Shown: positions 26,302 to 35,075 of the stretch, in pieces
Position numbering within the stretch: position 1 is the first letter of the stretch
How the letters are laid out: every line of letters begins with the position of its first letter
NCBI GenBank assembly: GCA_937770485.1
Contig: CALJHX010000030.1
Location: forward strand, 48,897 to 112,896
Origin: an uncultured Verrucomicrobiae bacterium
GTDB taxonomy: Bacteria; Verrucomicrobiota; Verrucomicrobiia; Limisphaerales; UBA1096
Length of the DNA stretch: 64,000 nucleotides
Reading direction: 5' to 3'
Notes under the pieces: model-generated
Databases searched by the model: none
Seen by the model: the letters and a program-made list of their open reading frames with translations, nothing else
What the model was told of the DNA's origin: nothing
Position numbers and translations under genes: made by a program

Positions 26302-27490
26302 TGGCGCCAGACTGCTGGTTCAGCAGCCCGCTGCGAATGCTCGGCTGCCCCCGATCTCTGGACTGGAAAAGCAACGGCAACTCCCGGCGCACGGTCGCCG
26401 GGGGCGCGACACTGTATGAGGAGAAACGACTGTTCGCCGCTGCCGGAGAAGCCAAGCCCCGCGGAAGCTTGAAGCCGGCGGACATCTCGCCAACACCGAC
26501 CCCCGTCACCGGCGTGGACGGCTTCGGGGCTAAGCCACGGCCAAAGCTCATCGGGTCGAGGCCAAGCGCACCATTGCTCGAGGCACCCGGCTTGGTTGTA
26601 AAAAAGTTTTTGTTGCTGAAAAAATTCTCCCCACTTTTTTGCTGTTGTTGAAAAAAACCGCCACGGCTTGCCGACCCTGCTTGGCCAAGCGTCTTGCCTG
26701 CCTTCGAGCGTCTGTCATTCAGGCCCGGACGATTGCCCGGACTCCTGTATCGAGCCGTAGTCTTGTTGCTCTCCGGCGAAAAAGGTGAAAAATCAGCAAG
26801 CGCCGTCTTGGCGGCAAACGGCGAATTGGCACGGAACAGTAACTCCTCCTTTTTCCTGCCACCCTTCTTGAGCCTGTCCGGGCTCATCTCGAACCCTTTT
26901 TCCGACAGCTCATCCTCCTCCTCGGTCTGCGATCGCACCGGTTCGCCGCGACGACGCAATTTGTTTCGGGGACGCTTCTCCTTCTCGTCTGATCGAAGGA
27001 AATCCTGCACCACTCCGCGCGACTTGAAATATGAATTTTGACGGTTGCCCCTCTCATCGCCGAGCAGGTCATTTTCCCGGGGCCCATCCTCACCTGTGTC
27101 ACCTGTTCTGCCATGCTCATCCAAGTCCTTAAACATCCAGTTTTTCTTTTGGTCGAAAAGATCGAGTAATTTTTTGGTGGTCGCCCGATCCATAGACGCA
27201 CTGCCGCTCGGGTAAAGCGCCATTCCAACCCCGCTCATCGACTTGGCCTTGTTGAGGCTGCTCCGCCCCACACCGGACTGGACATCCATGGCTCGGCTCT
27301 TGAGCGAGGGACTGCTCTTCGACGAATAAAACTTCGCTTTATCCCCAAAAACCGACGGGGCACAAACCAAGCCAGCCAGTAGGACGGCTGACAGATCGGC
27401 GGCAGTTTTGAGGTTTGTTTTCAATGAAAAACGGATTGTAGAGGCCGATACAACCACAATTGGGACACTCGCAATAGGGTGATCGTTCAA
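26273..27490 (-). CDS. exported low-complexity protein of unknown function
   Basis: 405 residues; no family recognised. A hydrophobic stretch at about 32-50 (LSAVLLAGLVCAPSVFG) looks like a signal peptide, suggesting the true start is internal. The rest is polar, Ser/Arg/Lys/Asn/Gly-rich and largely without predicted secondary structure, with clusters such as EKEKRPRNKLRRRGE, GGFFQQQQKSGENFFSNKNF and a closing KKSGRGF. It sits between mscS (4-bp ATGA overlap) and an MFS transporter, so it is co-expressed with membrane transport genes. One near-copy of the palindrome (26678-26691) is included. Confidence 0.6.
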   Translation of the reverse strand: MNDHPIASVPIVVVSASTIRFSLKTNLKTAADLSAVLLAGLVCAPSVFGDKAKFYSSKSSPSLKSRAMDVQSGVGRSSLNKAKSMSGVGMALYPSGSASMDRATTKKLLDLFDQKKNWMFKDLDEHGRTGDTGEDGPRENDLLGDERGNRQNSYFKSRGVVQDFLRSDEKEKRPRNKLRRRGEPVRSQTEEEDELSEKGFEMSPDRLKKGGRKKEELLFRANSPFAAKTALADFSPFSPESNKTTARYRSPGNRPGLNDRRSKAGKTLGQAGSASRGGFFQQQQKSGENFFSNKNFFTTKPGASSNGALGLDPMSFGRGLAPKPSTPVTGVGVGEMSAGFKLPRGLASPAAANSRFSSYSVAPPATVRRELPLLFQSRDRGQPSIRSGLLNQQSGANAKKSGRGF

Positions 27491-28164
27491 TTTTCATTCC
27501 CCGACCCGGACTGAATGCTGATCGGGTTGGTGAACAGCAGCGAGTTAGGCACGAGGATTTTCTCCCCGCCCCGCTCCAGCCGTGTATATCGCAGGTCGAT
27601 GGCACTCACCAGCCCCACGAACGTCTTGACCTTGATCGTGTCTCCCACGTTGAACGGCCGATGGATCAGGATCAGTACCCCGGACAATAGGTTACTGATC
27701 GAGTCCTTCAGCGCAAACCCCACCGCGAAACCGGTCAACCCGAGGCTAGCCACGATCGCGGAAACATCGATGCCCAGCGTGCCAAGCGTCGTGACTAAAC
27801 CGATCACCAGCAGCACAACATGCGCCGAGCGCGCGAGCAGATTGATCACACTCGAATCAATTCCAGCAGCCACGCCTCCCTTGCGAACCACCTTGCGCGT
27901 CACGACCGCCAGAACCCAAAAGACAAACAGTATAAGCAGCGCGGAGCCAACCTTCGGCAGCCAATCAGCAGCCTGCCTCGGTAAAGCTTCGATCAGGTAC
28001 TCCTTCACGGGTCGGGAGACTGTGCGAGTTGCCCCCAGCGTGCAAGCCTTGGGTAATATAGTTGATTCCCAATTCCACGAGGAAAGCGTAACAGCCATTA
28101 GCCGGTGGTTGAACGGAGCGACACCACCGGTAGGCAGTCGCAGGAAAAAATATACTCTTAACAA
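27487..28164 (-). CDS. small mechanosensitive channel, MscS family
   Basis: 225 residues. One or two membrane helices (LLILFVFWVLAVV, VVLLVIGLVTTLGTLGI), then the pore-lining helix and beta domain signature VASLGLTGFAVGFALKDSIS followed by LLSGVLILIHRPFNVGDTIK. It ends after the MscS beta domain (EKILVPNSLLFTNPI) and lacks most of the C-terminal cage, so it is shorter than E. coli MscS. The first 20 or so residues from 28164 look non-native; ATG 28098 or GTG 28008 are better starts. Role: release of solutes on osmotic downshock. First gene of the mscS-unknown-MFS operon. Confidence 0.85.
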   Translation of the reverse strand: MLRVYFFLRLPTGGVAPFNHRLMAVTLSSWNWESTILPKACTLGATRTVSRPVKEYLIEALPRQAADWLPKVGSALLILFVFWVLAVVTRKVVRKGGVAAGIDSSVINLLARSAHVVLLVIGLVTTLGTLGIDVSAIVASLGLTGFAVGFALKDSISNLLSGVLILIHRPFNVGDTIKVKTFVGLVSAIDLRYTRLERGGEKILVPNSLLFTNPISIQSGSGNEN

Positions 28165-28218
28165 GTGCGAGAAATGACTGTTTTTGGATTGAGTCTGCCA
28201 CCCCTCCGGGTCAGCCTG

Positions 28219-28465
28219 TCAGACTTAAATCCTGAACCGATCGCCTTGTCGCGAAGATACTCGAGGGAGAGGTTGAACGCATCGAGCAGATTCTACTTGG
28301 CTTCGGCCTATATGTTTAACCTTGGGTTTGGACTCCGGGCATCTCCTCCATCCAAGCGACGTATCCACCCTCGTCGACCTGTTCGTACACTCCGGTATAT
28401 TTCCTGGCTAAAAACCAGACTGTTGTTCGGCCTGATTCAAGCCCGGCTTTCCTCTCGCTTGACAT
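28219..28465 (-). pseudogene. HicB-family antitoxin remnant
   Basis: On the minus strand, ATG 28465 opens a frame with YTGVYEQVDEGGYVAWMEEM and PGVQTQG ending in TAA at 28316. This is the HicB N-terminal fold ('y..v.e..eeGGyva.v.elPG..tqG'). In another frame directly after come EAK-stop-NLLDAFNLSLEYLRDK, the matching C-terminal helix ('tleEA..nl.dal.l.le'). So it is one HicB gene with a frameshift and a nonsense codon. No HicA toxin is visible beside it; the DUF6797 gene begins immediately on the other side. HicB-like domains also occur alone. Confidence 0.6.
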
Positions 28466-28492
28466 GCCGCTGCGATTGAGGAGCATTTGCCC

Positions 28493-30781
28493 GTGAAATT
28501 CACGACCTTACCCCAATGCAAATTTTTTGCCGCTGTGCTGTCGCTTGGCTGCTCGCTCAGCGCGCTTGGCCAAGCGGAGGAAACCACTCCGGCGACGACC
28601 GCGATGAAGGCCGTGGCCGAACAGGTCGAGGGGGACTGGACGGACGGACGCTGGAACCGAGTCGATGTCGGGCCATTCATGAGCGCTTCCATCCACACGC
28701 CGCACGGCCGCACACTCAAGGGCATTGCCATCAAGGTTGGTGACGAGTCGCAGGCCACGGTTTGTTTCAACACCGAGCTACTCGGCTACAGCGCGGCGTG
28801 GTCGGACGGCTTTCTCGAGTTTGACCCGAGACGGTACGGCTTGATCGGCGGACCAAAACCAAAGGGCCGTACGCTGTTTGCAAACGGCATCACACCAGGC
28901 TGGGCACATGACGGAAAACTGGACGACCCACGACCACGCAAACTCGGGCCGCTCCCCCGCAACCGGGCCAAATACCGCGGCCTGTACCGGCACGGCAACC
29001 GCGTGGCGTTGAGCTACACCGTAGGAGAGACGGCGGTGCTCGAGTCGCCATGGGCCGGCGACACCGATGGCCGCCTGTTCCTCACTCGCACATTTGAATT
29101 TGGCGAAGTAGCCAAGCCACTGACCAGCCTGATCGCCACCAAGCGAGGGGAGACTGCTGTGCTTCAAAAGATCGGAGGCTTGGCAGTGGCCCAACTTCCC
29201 GCCGGCGACGAAACGCTTTGGATCGCCGCTTTTGGCCAAGGCACCGGCTTGGCAGTGAAAAACGACCGTATTTTACTGACGGTGCAACCGGGCGAAGCCA
29301 AGCGCCTGGCCAAGGTGTTCATCGTGCAGGCACCGCTTGGCCAAGTGGAGTCCATCGTTACGCTGGCCAAGGCGAACGCCGTCATCGAGCCACCGTCGCG
29401 CTTGGCCAATGGTGGCCCCGGCTTGTGGCCGCCGCTGACCACACAGGGGGTCGTTGGCAAACAGCGCGGCGCGTTTGCCATCGACACGATCCGGTTACCG
29501 TTCGACAACCCGTGGAACGCGCTACTGTTCACGGCCGGCCACGATTTCTTGCCGGATGGCTCCGCGTTGGTCTGCACCGTGCACGGCGACGTGTGGCGGC
29601 TCACCGACATTGACTCGTCGCTTAAAAAAGTGACGTGGCGCCGCTTCGCGACCGGCCTGTTTCAGCCGCTTGGCCTGAAGGTGGTCGATGGCAATGCATA
29701 CGTCATCGGACGCGACCAGATCACACGTTTGCACGACCTCAACGGCGACGGCGAAGCGGATTTTTACGAATGCTTCAACAACGATCTGCTCTCGGCCGGC
29801 GGCGGGCACGCATACGCGACGAGTCTCGAGACCGACTCGAGGGGCAACTTTTATTTCACCAAGTGCTCCGAGAACACACCGCACGGCGGCTCGCTGATCC
29901 GCATCAGCGCCGACGGCGGGAAGCTGGACGTATTCGCGACCGGCTTCCGCAACCCGAATGGCTTGGGCATCGGACCCGGTGACGTGATCTCCGTGGGCGA
30001 TCAGCAGGGCGGTTGGGTGCCGGAGACGCGGGTGGACATGATGCACCAGGGCGGCTTTTACGGCTTCATGCCGATGCATCATCGCTCAAAGGAACCGAAG
30101 ACATACGATCCGCCGTTTGCCTTCGTGCCGCGTGCCTTTGACAACTCCGCCGGCGGACAAGTGTGGGTGCCGCCCGGGCATTGGGGAGCCCTTGGAGGGC
30201 GGATGATTCACCTGTCGTACGGCCGGTGCACCGCGCTGCTGGCCCTACCAGATGAATCGCATCCCGGGCAGGGCGCGATGCTGCAACTCCCCGGCCGCTA
30301 CCTCTCGGGCGCGATGCGGGGCCGGTTCAATCCGCACGACGGCCACCTGTACGTGAGCGGCCTGCGCGGGTGGCAGACGGCGGCAGTGCACGACGGCTGC
30401 TTTCAGCGGGTACGATTTGTCGGCGGCGCGCACCGGCAGCCGACGCGTTACGCGACGCGGCCGGGCGAACTGGAACTAACGTTCGATGTGAAGCTGGATC
30501 GCGAACTGGCAACCGACCCGGAGAGTTACAGCCTCGAGCAGTGGAACTATCTCTGGAGCAAAAACTATGGCTCGAAGGATTGGTCCGTCCGCGAGCCGAA
30601 GAAAAACGGGCGCGATAAAGTCGTGGTACGGACGGCCAAGCTGCTACCCGACGGACGGACCGTCGTACTGCACGTGCTCGGCTTGGCGAGGGCGATGCAG
30701 TTTGAATTGAAGTACGACCTCGACGACGACGACGGGTCGCTCATCCGCGGCACGTTGGCCGGGACTATTAACGAATTATGA
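28493..30781 (+). CDS. secreted DUF6797 - beta-propeller protein
   Basis: 762 residues from GTG 28493, which has a good GAGGAG eight bases upstream; TTG 28487 is the alternative. Signal peptide MKFTTLPQCKFFAAVLSLGC. Residues about 50-250 match DUF6797 (GLIGGPKPKGRTLFANGITP, KYRGLYRHGNRVALSYTVGE) and about 330-650 form a propeller (HDLNGDGEADFYECFNNDLL, FATGFRNPNGLGIGPGD, GGRMIHLSYGRCTALL). It is a clear paralogue of the 921-residue PA14 protein at 12.4 kb. The ATG of the next gene overlaps its stop region by 4 bases (30778-30781), so they are co-translated. Predicted periplasmic, activity unknown. Confidence 0.78.
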   Translation: MKFTTLPQCKFFAAVLSLGCSLSALGQAEETTPATTAMKAVAEQVEGDWTDGRWNRVDVGPFMSASIHTPHGRTLKGIAIKVGDESQATVCFNTELLGYSAAWSDGFLEFDPRRYGLIGGPKPKGRTLFANGITPGWAHDGKLDDPRPRKLGPLPRNRAKYRGLYRHGNRVALSYTVGETAVLESPWAGDTDGRLFLTRTFEFGEVAKPLTSLIATKRGETAVLQKIGGLAVAQLPAGDETLWIAAFGQGTGLAVKNDRILLTVQPGEAKRLAKVFIVQAPLGQVESIVTLAKANAVIEPPSRLANGGPGLWPPLTTQGVVGKQRGAFAIDTIRLPFDNPWNALLFTAGHDFLPDGSALVCTVHGDVWRLTDIDSSLKKVTWRRFATGLFQPLGLKVVDGNAYVIGRDQITRLHDLNGDGEADFYECFNNDLLSAGGGHAYATSLETDSRGNFYFTKCSENTPHGGSLIRISADGGKLDVFATGFRNPNGLGIGPGDVISVGDQQGGWVPETRVDMMHQGGFYGFMPMHHRSKEPKTYDPPFAFVPRAFDNSAGGQVWVPPGHWGALGGRMIHLSYGRCTALLALPDESHPGQGAMLQLPGRYLSGAMRGRFNPHDGHLYVSGLRGWQTAAVHDGCFQRVRFVGGAHRQPTRYATRPGELELTFDVKLDRELATDPESYSLEQWNYLWSKNYGSKDWSVREPKKNGRDKVVVRTAKLLPDGRTVVLHVLGLARAMQFELKYDLDDDDGSLIRGTLAGTINEL
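28563..28576. repeat. CGCTTGGCCAAGCG palindrome, copy 2
   Basis: Exact copy in the DUF6797 gene, encoding LGQA at the signal peptide cleavage region. Confidence 0.9.
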
Positions 30782-32220
30782 ACACCGACAAGACGCCCCC
30801 CAATCCCCCACTCTGGCTGGCAATGCTGGCGACCTCAATGGCCGGAGGCATGGGCTGGGGCATCCGCGGCCAATACGGACACGAGACCGGCGCGATGATC
30901 GCCGGTGCGCTGGTTAGCTTGACGTTGGTGTTCCTGTTCTGCCAAGGAAAGACGCCGATTCACATGATCCGGGCCGCCGCAATGGGGACAATCGCGATGG
31001 GTTTCGGCGGCTCGATGACGTACGGCCAAACAATCGGCCTGACACACGACGGGCCGTTGATTGGCAACTGGGAGGCGCTGCGCTGGGGAATGCTCGGGCT
31101 GGCGATTAAGGGTGGCGTGTGGATCGGTTTCGTCGGGCTGTTCCTTGGGCTGGGCCTGGGAGGCAAACGCTACAAACCGTTTGAAATGTTCCTGCTCACC
31201 CTAGGCATGCTGATGGCCGTGCTGATCGGCTGGTGGCTGTTCAACTCGCCGCACGACCCGGCGAATAACCGGCTGCCGTTCCTGTATTTTTCTGACCACT
31301 GGAAATGGGAGCCGGGCGTCGAGTTGAAGCATCGGCCAGAAATCTGGGGTGGCCTGTTGTGCGCACTGGCGACAGGCATCCTATACGCCGCCTTGGCCAA
31401 AGGGGATCGGCTCGCCCGCAACCTCGCGCTTTGGGGCATACTTGGCGGAGCGCTGGGTTTCCCGCTTGGCCAAACGCTGCAGGCCACCAATGCATGGAAC
31501 CCGGATTTTTTCCGTGAAAGTTTCGTTGGTGGTCTCACTAGGTATTTCAACTGGTGGAACATCATGGAGACCTCTTTTGGTACGGTGATGGGTGCGGTGC
31601 TTGGCCTTGGTCTGTGGCTGAACCGCCGGCAGGTCGCCATCTCGTCGGAACCGGATGTCAGCCCGTTGCCCGCCTGGCTGATCGGCCTGTTGCTGACGCT
31701 GCACGTATCCCTCCTGACATTGGTCGAGTTCAGCAGCTTCCAATGGATCGACGATGTATACGATCTTGGCCTGATGATGGGGCTCATCCCGCTGGTGGCC
31801 TGCGTTCGCGGGCGCTGGTGGCCCTACCTGCAACTGCTGCCCATCACCCTGTTGCCCATCGCCGGCAAGACGCTGCGCGCGCTGGCAGACCCGATCAACC
31901 CCAGCGTGAGTTGGCTAGCCTACCTTATCCTGCCGATGCTGCTGGCCGTGATCCTTGCAGTCTGGTTTGCGCGAAAGGCAAAACCGGCCGGTGAACACCC
32001 TGCCTTCATCCGCAGCACGCTCCTGTTTTGCACCTGGATTTACTTCGGGTTGAACTATGCCTTCTTTGGCTTCCCATGGCCATGGGATGCTTGGAGCGGA
32101 CGCACGCCCAACGCGGTCCTGTTTTTCATCGCCGCCATGGGCCTGACAGTGACCGCCTTGTTCTTCGACCCCACCGGGCGGCGATGGCAATTGAGGGCTA
32201 GGCAAAAGAGCTGGGATTGA
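30778..32220 (+). CDS. polytopic membrane protein of unknown function
   Basis: 480 residues with about twelve membrane helices. The N-terminus has LAMLATSMAGGMGWGIRGQY and GHETGAMIAGALVSLTLVF, with many Gly-rich helix contacts; other phrases are GFGGSMTYGQTIGLTHDGPL and YFNWWNIMETSFGTVMGAVL. I do not recognise a transporter family, and similar proteins appear next to propeller or DUF6797 genes in PVC bacteria as far as I can recall. It overlaps both neighbours by 4 bases (ATGA), so DUF6797 protein, membrane protein and FAH enzyme form one translationally coupled unit. Confidence 0.65.
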   Translation: MNTDKTPPNPPLWLAMLATSMAGGMGWGIRGQYGHETGAMIAGALVSLTLVFLFCQGKTPIHMIRAAAMGTIAMGFGGSMTYGQTIGLTHDGPLIGNWEALRWGMLGLAIKGGVWIGFVGLFLGLGLGGKRYKPFEMFLLTLGMLMAVLIGWWLFNSPHDPANNRLPFLYFSDHWKWEPGVELKHRPEIWGGLLCALATGILYAALAKGDRLARNLALWGILGGALGFPLGQTLQATNAWNPDFFRESFVGGLTRYFNWWNIMETSFGTVMGAVLGLGLWLNRRQVAISSEPDVSPLPAWLIGLLLTLHVSLLTLVEFSSFQWIDDVYDLGLMMGLIPLVACVRGRWWPYLQLLPITLLPIAGKTLRALADPINPSVSWLAYLILPMLLAVILAVWFARKAKPAGEHPAFIRSTLLFCTWIYFGLNYAFFGFPWPWDAWSGRTPNAVLFFIAAMGLTVTALFFDPTGRRWQLRARQKSWD

Positions 32221-33104
32221 CCCCGCTTGCCCAAACGCACACCATCCGCCGCGTGAGAATCTGCCGCTACCTGACCGAGGACAACCAGATCTGTATCGGC
32301 TTGGCCAACGGCGACAACGCCCTGCTCGACCTGTCGGCGGCCGGCATCGAGTCAATCACCGCGCTGCTCGAGAGCGGCGACGCGGCCAAGCGCTTGGCCG
32401 GCTTGGGAGAACTAACTAAGATCCCACTCGCTGACGTGACGCTGCTTAGCCCGATTGAAGTGCAGGAAATCTGGGCCGCCGGCGTCACGTACCTGCGAAG
32501 CAAGGACGCCCGGATGGGGGAGTCCGATTTCAGCGCCACCGCCTATGACCGAGTTTACGATGCCACGCGGCCGGAATTGTTCTTCAAGTCGCTCCCCGAA
32601 AAAGTGGTGGCCTGCGGCGAACCGGTCGGCATCCGGGCTGATGCCCAGTGGAGCGTGCCCGAGCCAGAACTCGTGCTGATGATGAACTCGCGCGGCGAGA
32701 TCGCCGGCTACGCCGTCGGCAACGACATGAGTTCCCGCGACATCGAGGGTGAAAACCTGCTCTACCTCCCGCAGGCCAAAGTGTACCACCGCTCCTGCGC
32801 CGTTGGCCCGTGGGTACGCGTCGGCGCGCGCGAGGAGGAGGCACGCGAGTGGGAAATCACAATACAGATCGAGCGCGGCGGCAAAACCGTTTTTGAAGGA
32901 ACCGTCAGCGTGAACCAGATCAAGCGCACTTTCGGCGAGTTGAGCGCCGCCATGTTTCAGTCGCAAGTGTTCCCGTTCGGCTGCGCGCTGCTCACCGGCA
33001 CCGGCATCGTGCCGGACGACGACTTCACGCTCGAGGAAGGCGACACGGTCCGTATCCGCATCTCCGGAATCGGTTGTCTGAACAACCCTGTCGTCCGGGT
33101 TTAA
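32217..33104 (+). CDS. fumarylacetoacetate hydrolase-family enzyme
   Basis: 295 residues; GTG 32253 (VRICRYL) may be the true start, since the first dozen residues encode a palindrome-like sequence. The FAH fold is shown by WSVPEPELVLMMNSRGEIAG (metal-binding Glu pair), VGNDMSSRDIEGENLLYLPQ, YHRSCAVGPW and the closing DDDFTLEEGDTVRIRISGIG. Members hydrolyse C-C bonds of 1,3-diketo acids or dehydrate keto-sugar acids; EGENLLYLPQAKVYH recalls 2-keto-3-deoxy-arabinonate or xylonate dehydratase relatives. A sugar-acid role would suit the upstream partners but is inferred. Confidence 0.85.
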   Translation: MTPLAQTHTIRRVRICRYLTEDNQICIGLANGDNALLDLSAAGIESITALLESGDAAKRLAGLGELTKIPLADVTLLSPIEVQEIWAAGVTYLRSKDARMGESDFSATAYDRVYDATRPELFFKSLPEKVVACGEPVGIRADAQWSVPEPELVLMMNSRGEIAGYAVGNDMSSRDIEGENLLYLPQAKVYHRSCAVGPWVRVGAREEEAREWEITIQIERGGKTVFEGTVSVNQIKRTFGELSAAMFQSQVFPFGCALLTGTGIVPDDDFTLEEGDTVRIRISGIGCLNNPVVRV

Positions 33105-33107
33105 TCC

Positions 33108-33320
33108 TTAACCACACCTGCCGCAGTTGCCGGGATTCCCGGAACAACTGGCCGGTACGGGATCGGGTTCACCACCCGCAGCAGCGAAAACGGACAGCTC
33201 CTTTTTCATCCGGCGCGAGCCACAGTGCGGACAACCCGGCAGCCGGGTTTCGTTACTGGAACGAACCAGGTGCTCACTCGTCTTTTGGCACTTCCCGCAG
33301 GTATATTCGTAAAGTGGCAT
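33108..33320 (-). CDS. FmdB-type zinc ribbon regulatory protein
   Basis: 70 residues. MPLYEYTCGKCQKTSEHLV and LPGCPHCGS give the CxxC...CxxC zinc ribbon of the FmdB/CxxC_CxxC_SSSS family, followed by a linker and a Cys-rich end (CSGNPGNCGRCG). Widespread, function poorly known, possibly regulatory. It ends three bases from the FAH gene stop in convergent arrangement. Confidence 0.88.
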   Translation of the reverse strand: MPLYEYTCGKCQKTSEHLVRSSNETRLPGCPHCGSRRMKKELSVFAAAGGEPDPVPASCSGNPGNCGRCG

Positions 33321-33332
33321 CGCCGGTGGGGA

Positions 33333-33719
33333 TTAGATTTCGGGAGCATGGTCAGCGTCAACCACCTCGAAGATATAGCCGTTGGGATCGCGGAAAAAGA
33401 ACCGCTCGAACGGGGTTTCGCGAATGGGGTCGACCAGTTCCGCGCCGCGCTTGGCCAAGCGCTCCTTCAATCCCGCAAAGCCGGCCGCCGGATACTCGAC
33501 CGCGAAGTGGCGGCCAAATTCCCGCTCAAATCCGGATGGCTCAAAATCCGGCACACGAAGCAGATGCAGTTCCTGCCCGGGCGCGATGCGCAGCCAGGCC
33601 GCATCGATGTCGATGTTGCCGGGGCGCTCGATCGACTCCCAGCCAAGCGTCCCGGCGAAAAATTCGCGCGACGCAATGACATCGCGCGTGGCCAAGGTAA
33701 GGTGGGCAAAACTCATCAA
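33333..33719 (-). CDS. glyoxalase/bleomycin-resistance (VOC) family protein
   Basis: 128 residues forming one VOC module pair: FAHLTLATRDVIASREFFAG, LGWESIER, HLLRVPDFEP, and FERFFFRDPNGYIFEVVDAD with the typical metal-binding His (H6) and final Glu. The family includes dioxygenases, isomerases and glyoxalase I; the substrate cannot be told. It is adjacent to RidA and an aldolase on the same strand, only a base or so downstream of RidA's stop, so probably part of a small catabolic operon. A palindrome copy lies within. Confidence 0.83.
   Translation of the reverse strand: MMSFAHLTLATRDVIASREFFAGTLGWESIERPGNIDIDAAWLRIAPGQELHLLRVPDFEPSGFEREFGRHFAVEYPAAGFAGLKERLAKRGAELVDPIRETPFERFFFRDPNGYIFEVVDADHAPEI
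33448..33461. repeat. CGCTTGGCCAAGCG palindrome, copy 3
   Basis: Exact copy, with one further matching base pair each side (33447-33462), inside the VOC gene. Confidence 0.9.
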
Positions 33720-34193
33720 TCAGGAAATGGGGTAATCCTCAATCTCGGCGGTGACACAAATCTGCACGGCGGCGTTGAGCGGCATCTCGTCGACGCCGAT
33801 GGCCAAGCGGGCGTGGTGGCCGCGCTCGCCGAAGACGGCGTTGAACAGTTCGGACGCGCCATTGAGCACCTGCGGATGGCCGCGAAAACCGGGCGCGGTG
33901 TGCACGTAGCCGTCCACCTTCACGATGCGCCTCACTCGGTCGAGGTCACCGGCCGCCGCCTTGATTTGGGCGATGGCGTTGATGGCGCATTGGCGCGCCG
34001 CCTGGTAGCCTTGATCCTCGGTGATCTCCTCGCCGCACCGGCCGGCGAAGCCCATTTCCCCGTCGCGCCACGGCAGTTGGCCGGAAGTGATGACGAGATT
34101 GCCGGTGCGCATCCAAGGCTCGTACGCGGCAACGGCCGGTGGCGGCGGCGGCAACTCGATGCCAAGCTCGGTTAGTTTTGCTTCAATGCTCAT
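33720..34193 (-). CDS. RidA/YjgF-family protein
   Basis: 157 residues from ATG 34193 (MSIEAKLTELGIELPPPPPA); an upstream in-frame start would only add sequence antisense to the neighbouring gene's end. The body MRTGNLVITSGQLPWRDGEM and ARQCAINAIAQIKAAAGDLD is the chorismate mutase-like YjgF fold of the ~150-residue YjgF_like subgroup (YjgH/TdcF relatives). The catalytic Arg of true RidA (in 'cR.a..v') is not evident; the closing segment is NAAVQICVTAEIEDYP. The role may be imine deamination or a binding function. ATGA overlap with the upstream aldolase gene. Confidence 0.85.
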   Translation of the reverse strand: MSIEAKLTELGIELPPPPPAVAAYEPWMRTGNLVITSGQLPWRDGEMGFAGRCGEEITEDQGYQAARQCAINAIAQIKAAAGDLDRVRRIVKVDGYVHTAPGFRGHPQVLNGASELFNAVFGERGHHARLAIGVDEMPLNAAVQICVTAEIEDYPIS

Positions 34194-34969
34194 GAGAAAA
34201 AATTGGGGAAGGCGGACTTGTTCGCAGCGATGCCCCTGTTGATGTAGTCGAGGTCGCCGGCGATGCTGAATAATTGGCAGCCCAGTTCGCGGCACTTGAG
34301 TGCGAATTCCTCCGTCTTGGAAAGGACTCCCCAAGGCTTGCCGTTGGCCTTGGCCGCAGCGGCGATGCGCTCAACGGCGCCCAGCACGTGTGGATCCATC
34401 GGGTTGCCCGGCTTGCCGAGATTGTTGGAAAGATCGCTTGGCCCGACGAACAAGCAATCTACGCCCTCGACCGCCGCGATGCCCTCGACGCACTCGACCG
34501 CCTCGGCGGTCTCGATCTGGATTACGGTCCAGCGGTCGCGGTTGCAGTCGGCGACGTGCTCGGGCGCCGGCTTGGCACCGAACTCCGCCTCGAAGTTGCC
34601 GAGGAACATACCGCGCTCGCCGACCGGGTGATACTTCATCCAGCGCACCGCCTGCTCGACCTCGGCAACGCTGCGAACCTGCGCCATCATGATGCCGCTC
34701 GCGCCGCCCTCCATCGGGCGCATTACCGTGGCGTAATCGGTAGGCGCCACCCGCGCAAAAGCATCCAGCCCGGCGGCGCGGCAGGCCAAGAGCAAAATCT
34801 CCAAATCCTGATTAGGCAACCCAGAGTGCTCCTGATCAATCCATACGCCGTCAATATCGCCAAACCTGCCGGCGACCTCGATGAATTTTGGGCTGGGGAA
34901 GGCGCTGATCGCCATCACGCGCACCTCCTGTCCCTCGGCCATTTTTTGTTTGAGTGTATTGATGGGCAT
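34190..34969 (-). CDS. HpcH/HpaI aldolase family protein
   Basis: 259 residues from the ATG at 34969 (MPINTLKQKMAEGQEVRVMA); longer starts read through palindrome sequence. The aldolase barrel shows GVWIDQEHSGLPNQDLEILL, VIQIETAEAVECVEGIAAVE (metal Glu) and DCLFVGPSDLSNNLGKPGNP (metal Asp). The family cleaves 4-hydroxy-2-oxo acids to pyruvate and an aldehyde. With RidA, VOC and FAH-type enzymes nearby, breakdown of a sugar acid or aromatic-derived keto acid is plausible but not specified by the sequence. Confidence 0.87.
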   Translation of the reverse strand: MPINTLKQKMAEGQEVRVMAISAFPSPKFIEVAGRFGDIDGVWIDQEHSGLPNQDLEILLLACRAAGLDAFARVAPTDYATVMRPMEGGASGIMMAQVRSVAEVEQAVRWMKYHPVGERGMFLGNFEAEFGAKPAPEHVADCNRDRWTVIQIETAEAVECVEGIAAVEGVDCLFVGPSDLSNNLGKPGNPMDPHVLGAVERIAAAAKANGKPWGVLSKTEEFALKCRELGCQLFSIAGDLDYINRGIAANKSAFPNFFS

Positions 34970-35014
34970 CGACCAGGGGAGGATAAAAGCCACGCCTCTG
35001 GAACACAAGTCACC

Positions 35015-35028
35015 CGCTTGGCCAAGCG
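35015..35028. repeat. CGCTTGGCCAAGCG palindrome, copy 4
   Basis: Exact copy in the gap between the divergent aldolase and DUF1028 genes. Confidence 0.9.
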
Positions 35029-35075
35029 CGGGTTTGGAATCGATCCATTTTGCCTCGGACGATATCATCGCCGTC

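Noticed and set aside
28165..28479. Plus-strand ORF of 104 codons in the gap before the DUF6797 gene
   Set aside because: It is opposite to the HicB-like coding pattern on the minus strand and has no similarity of its own.
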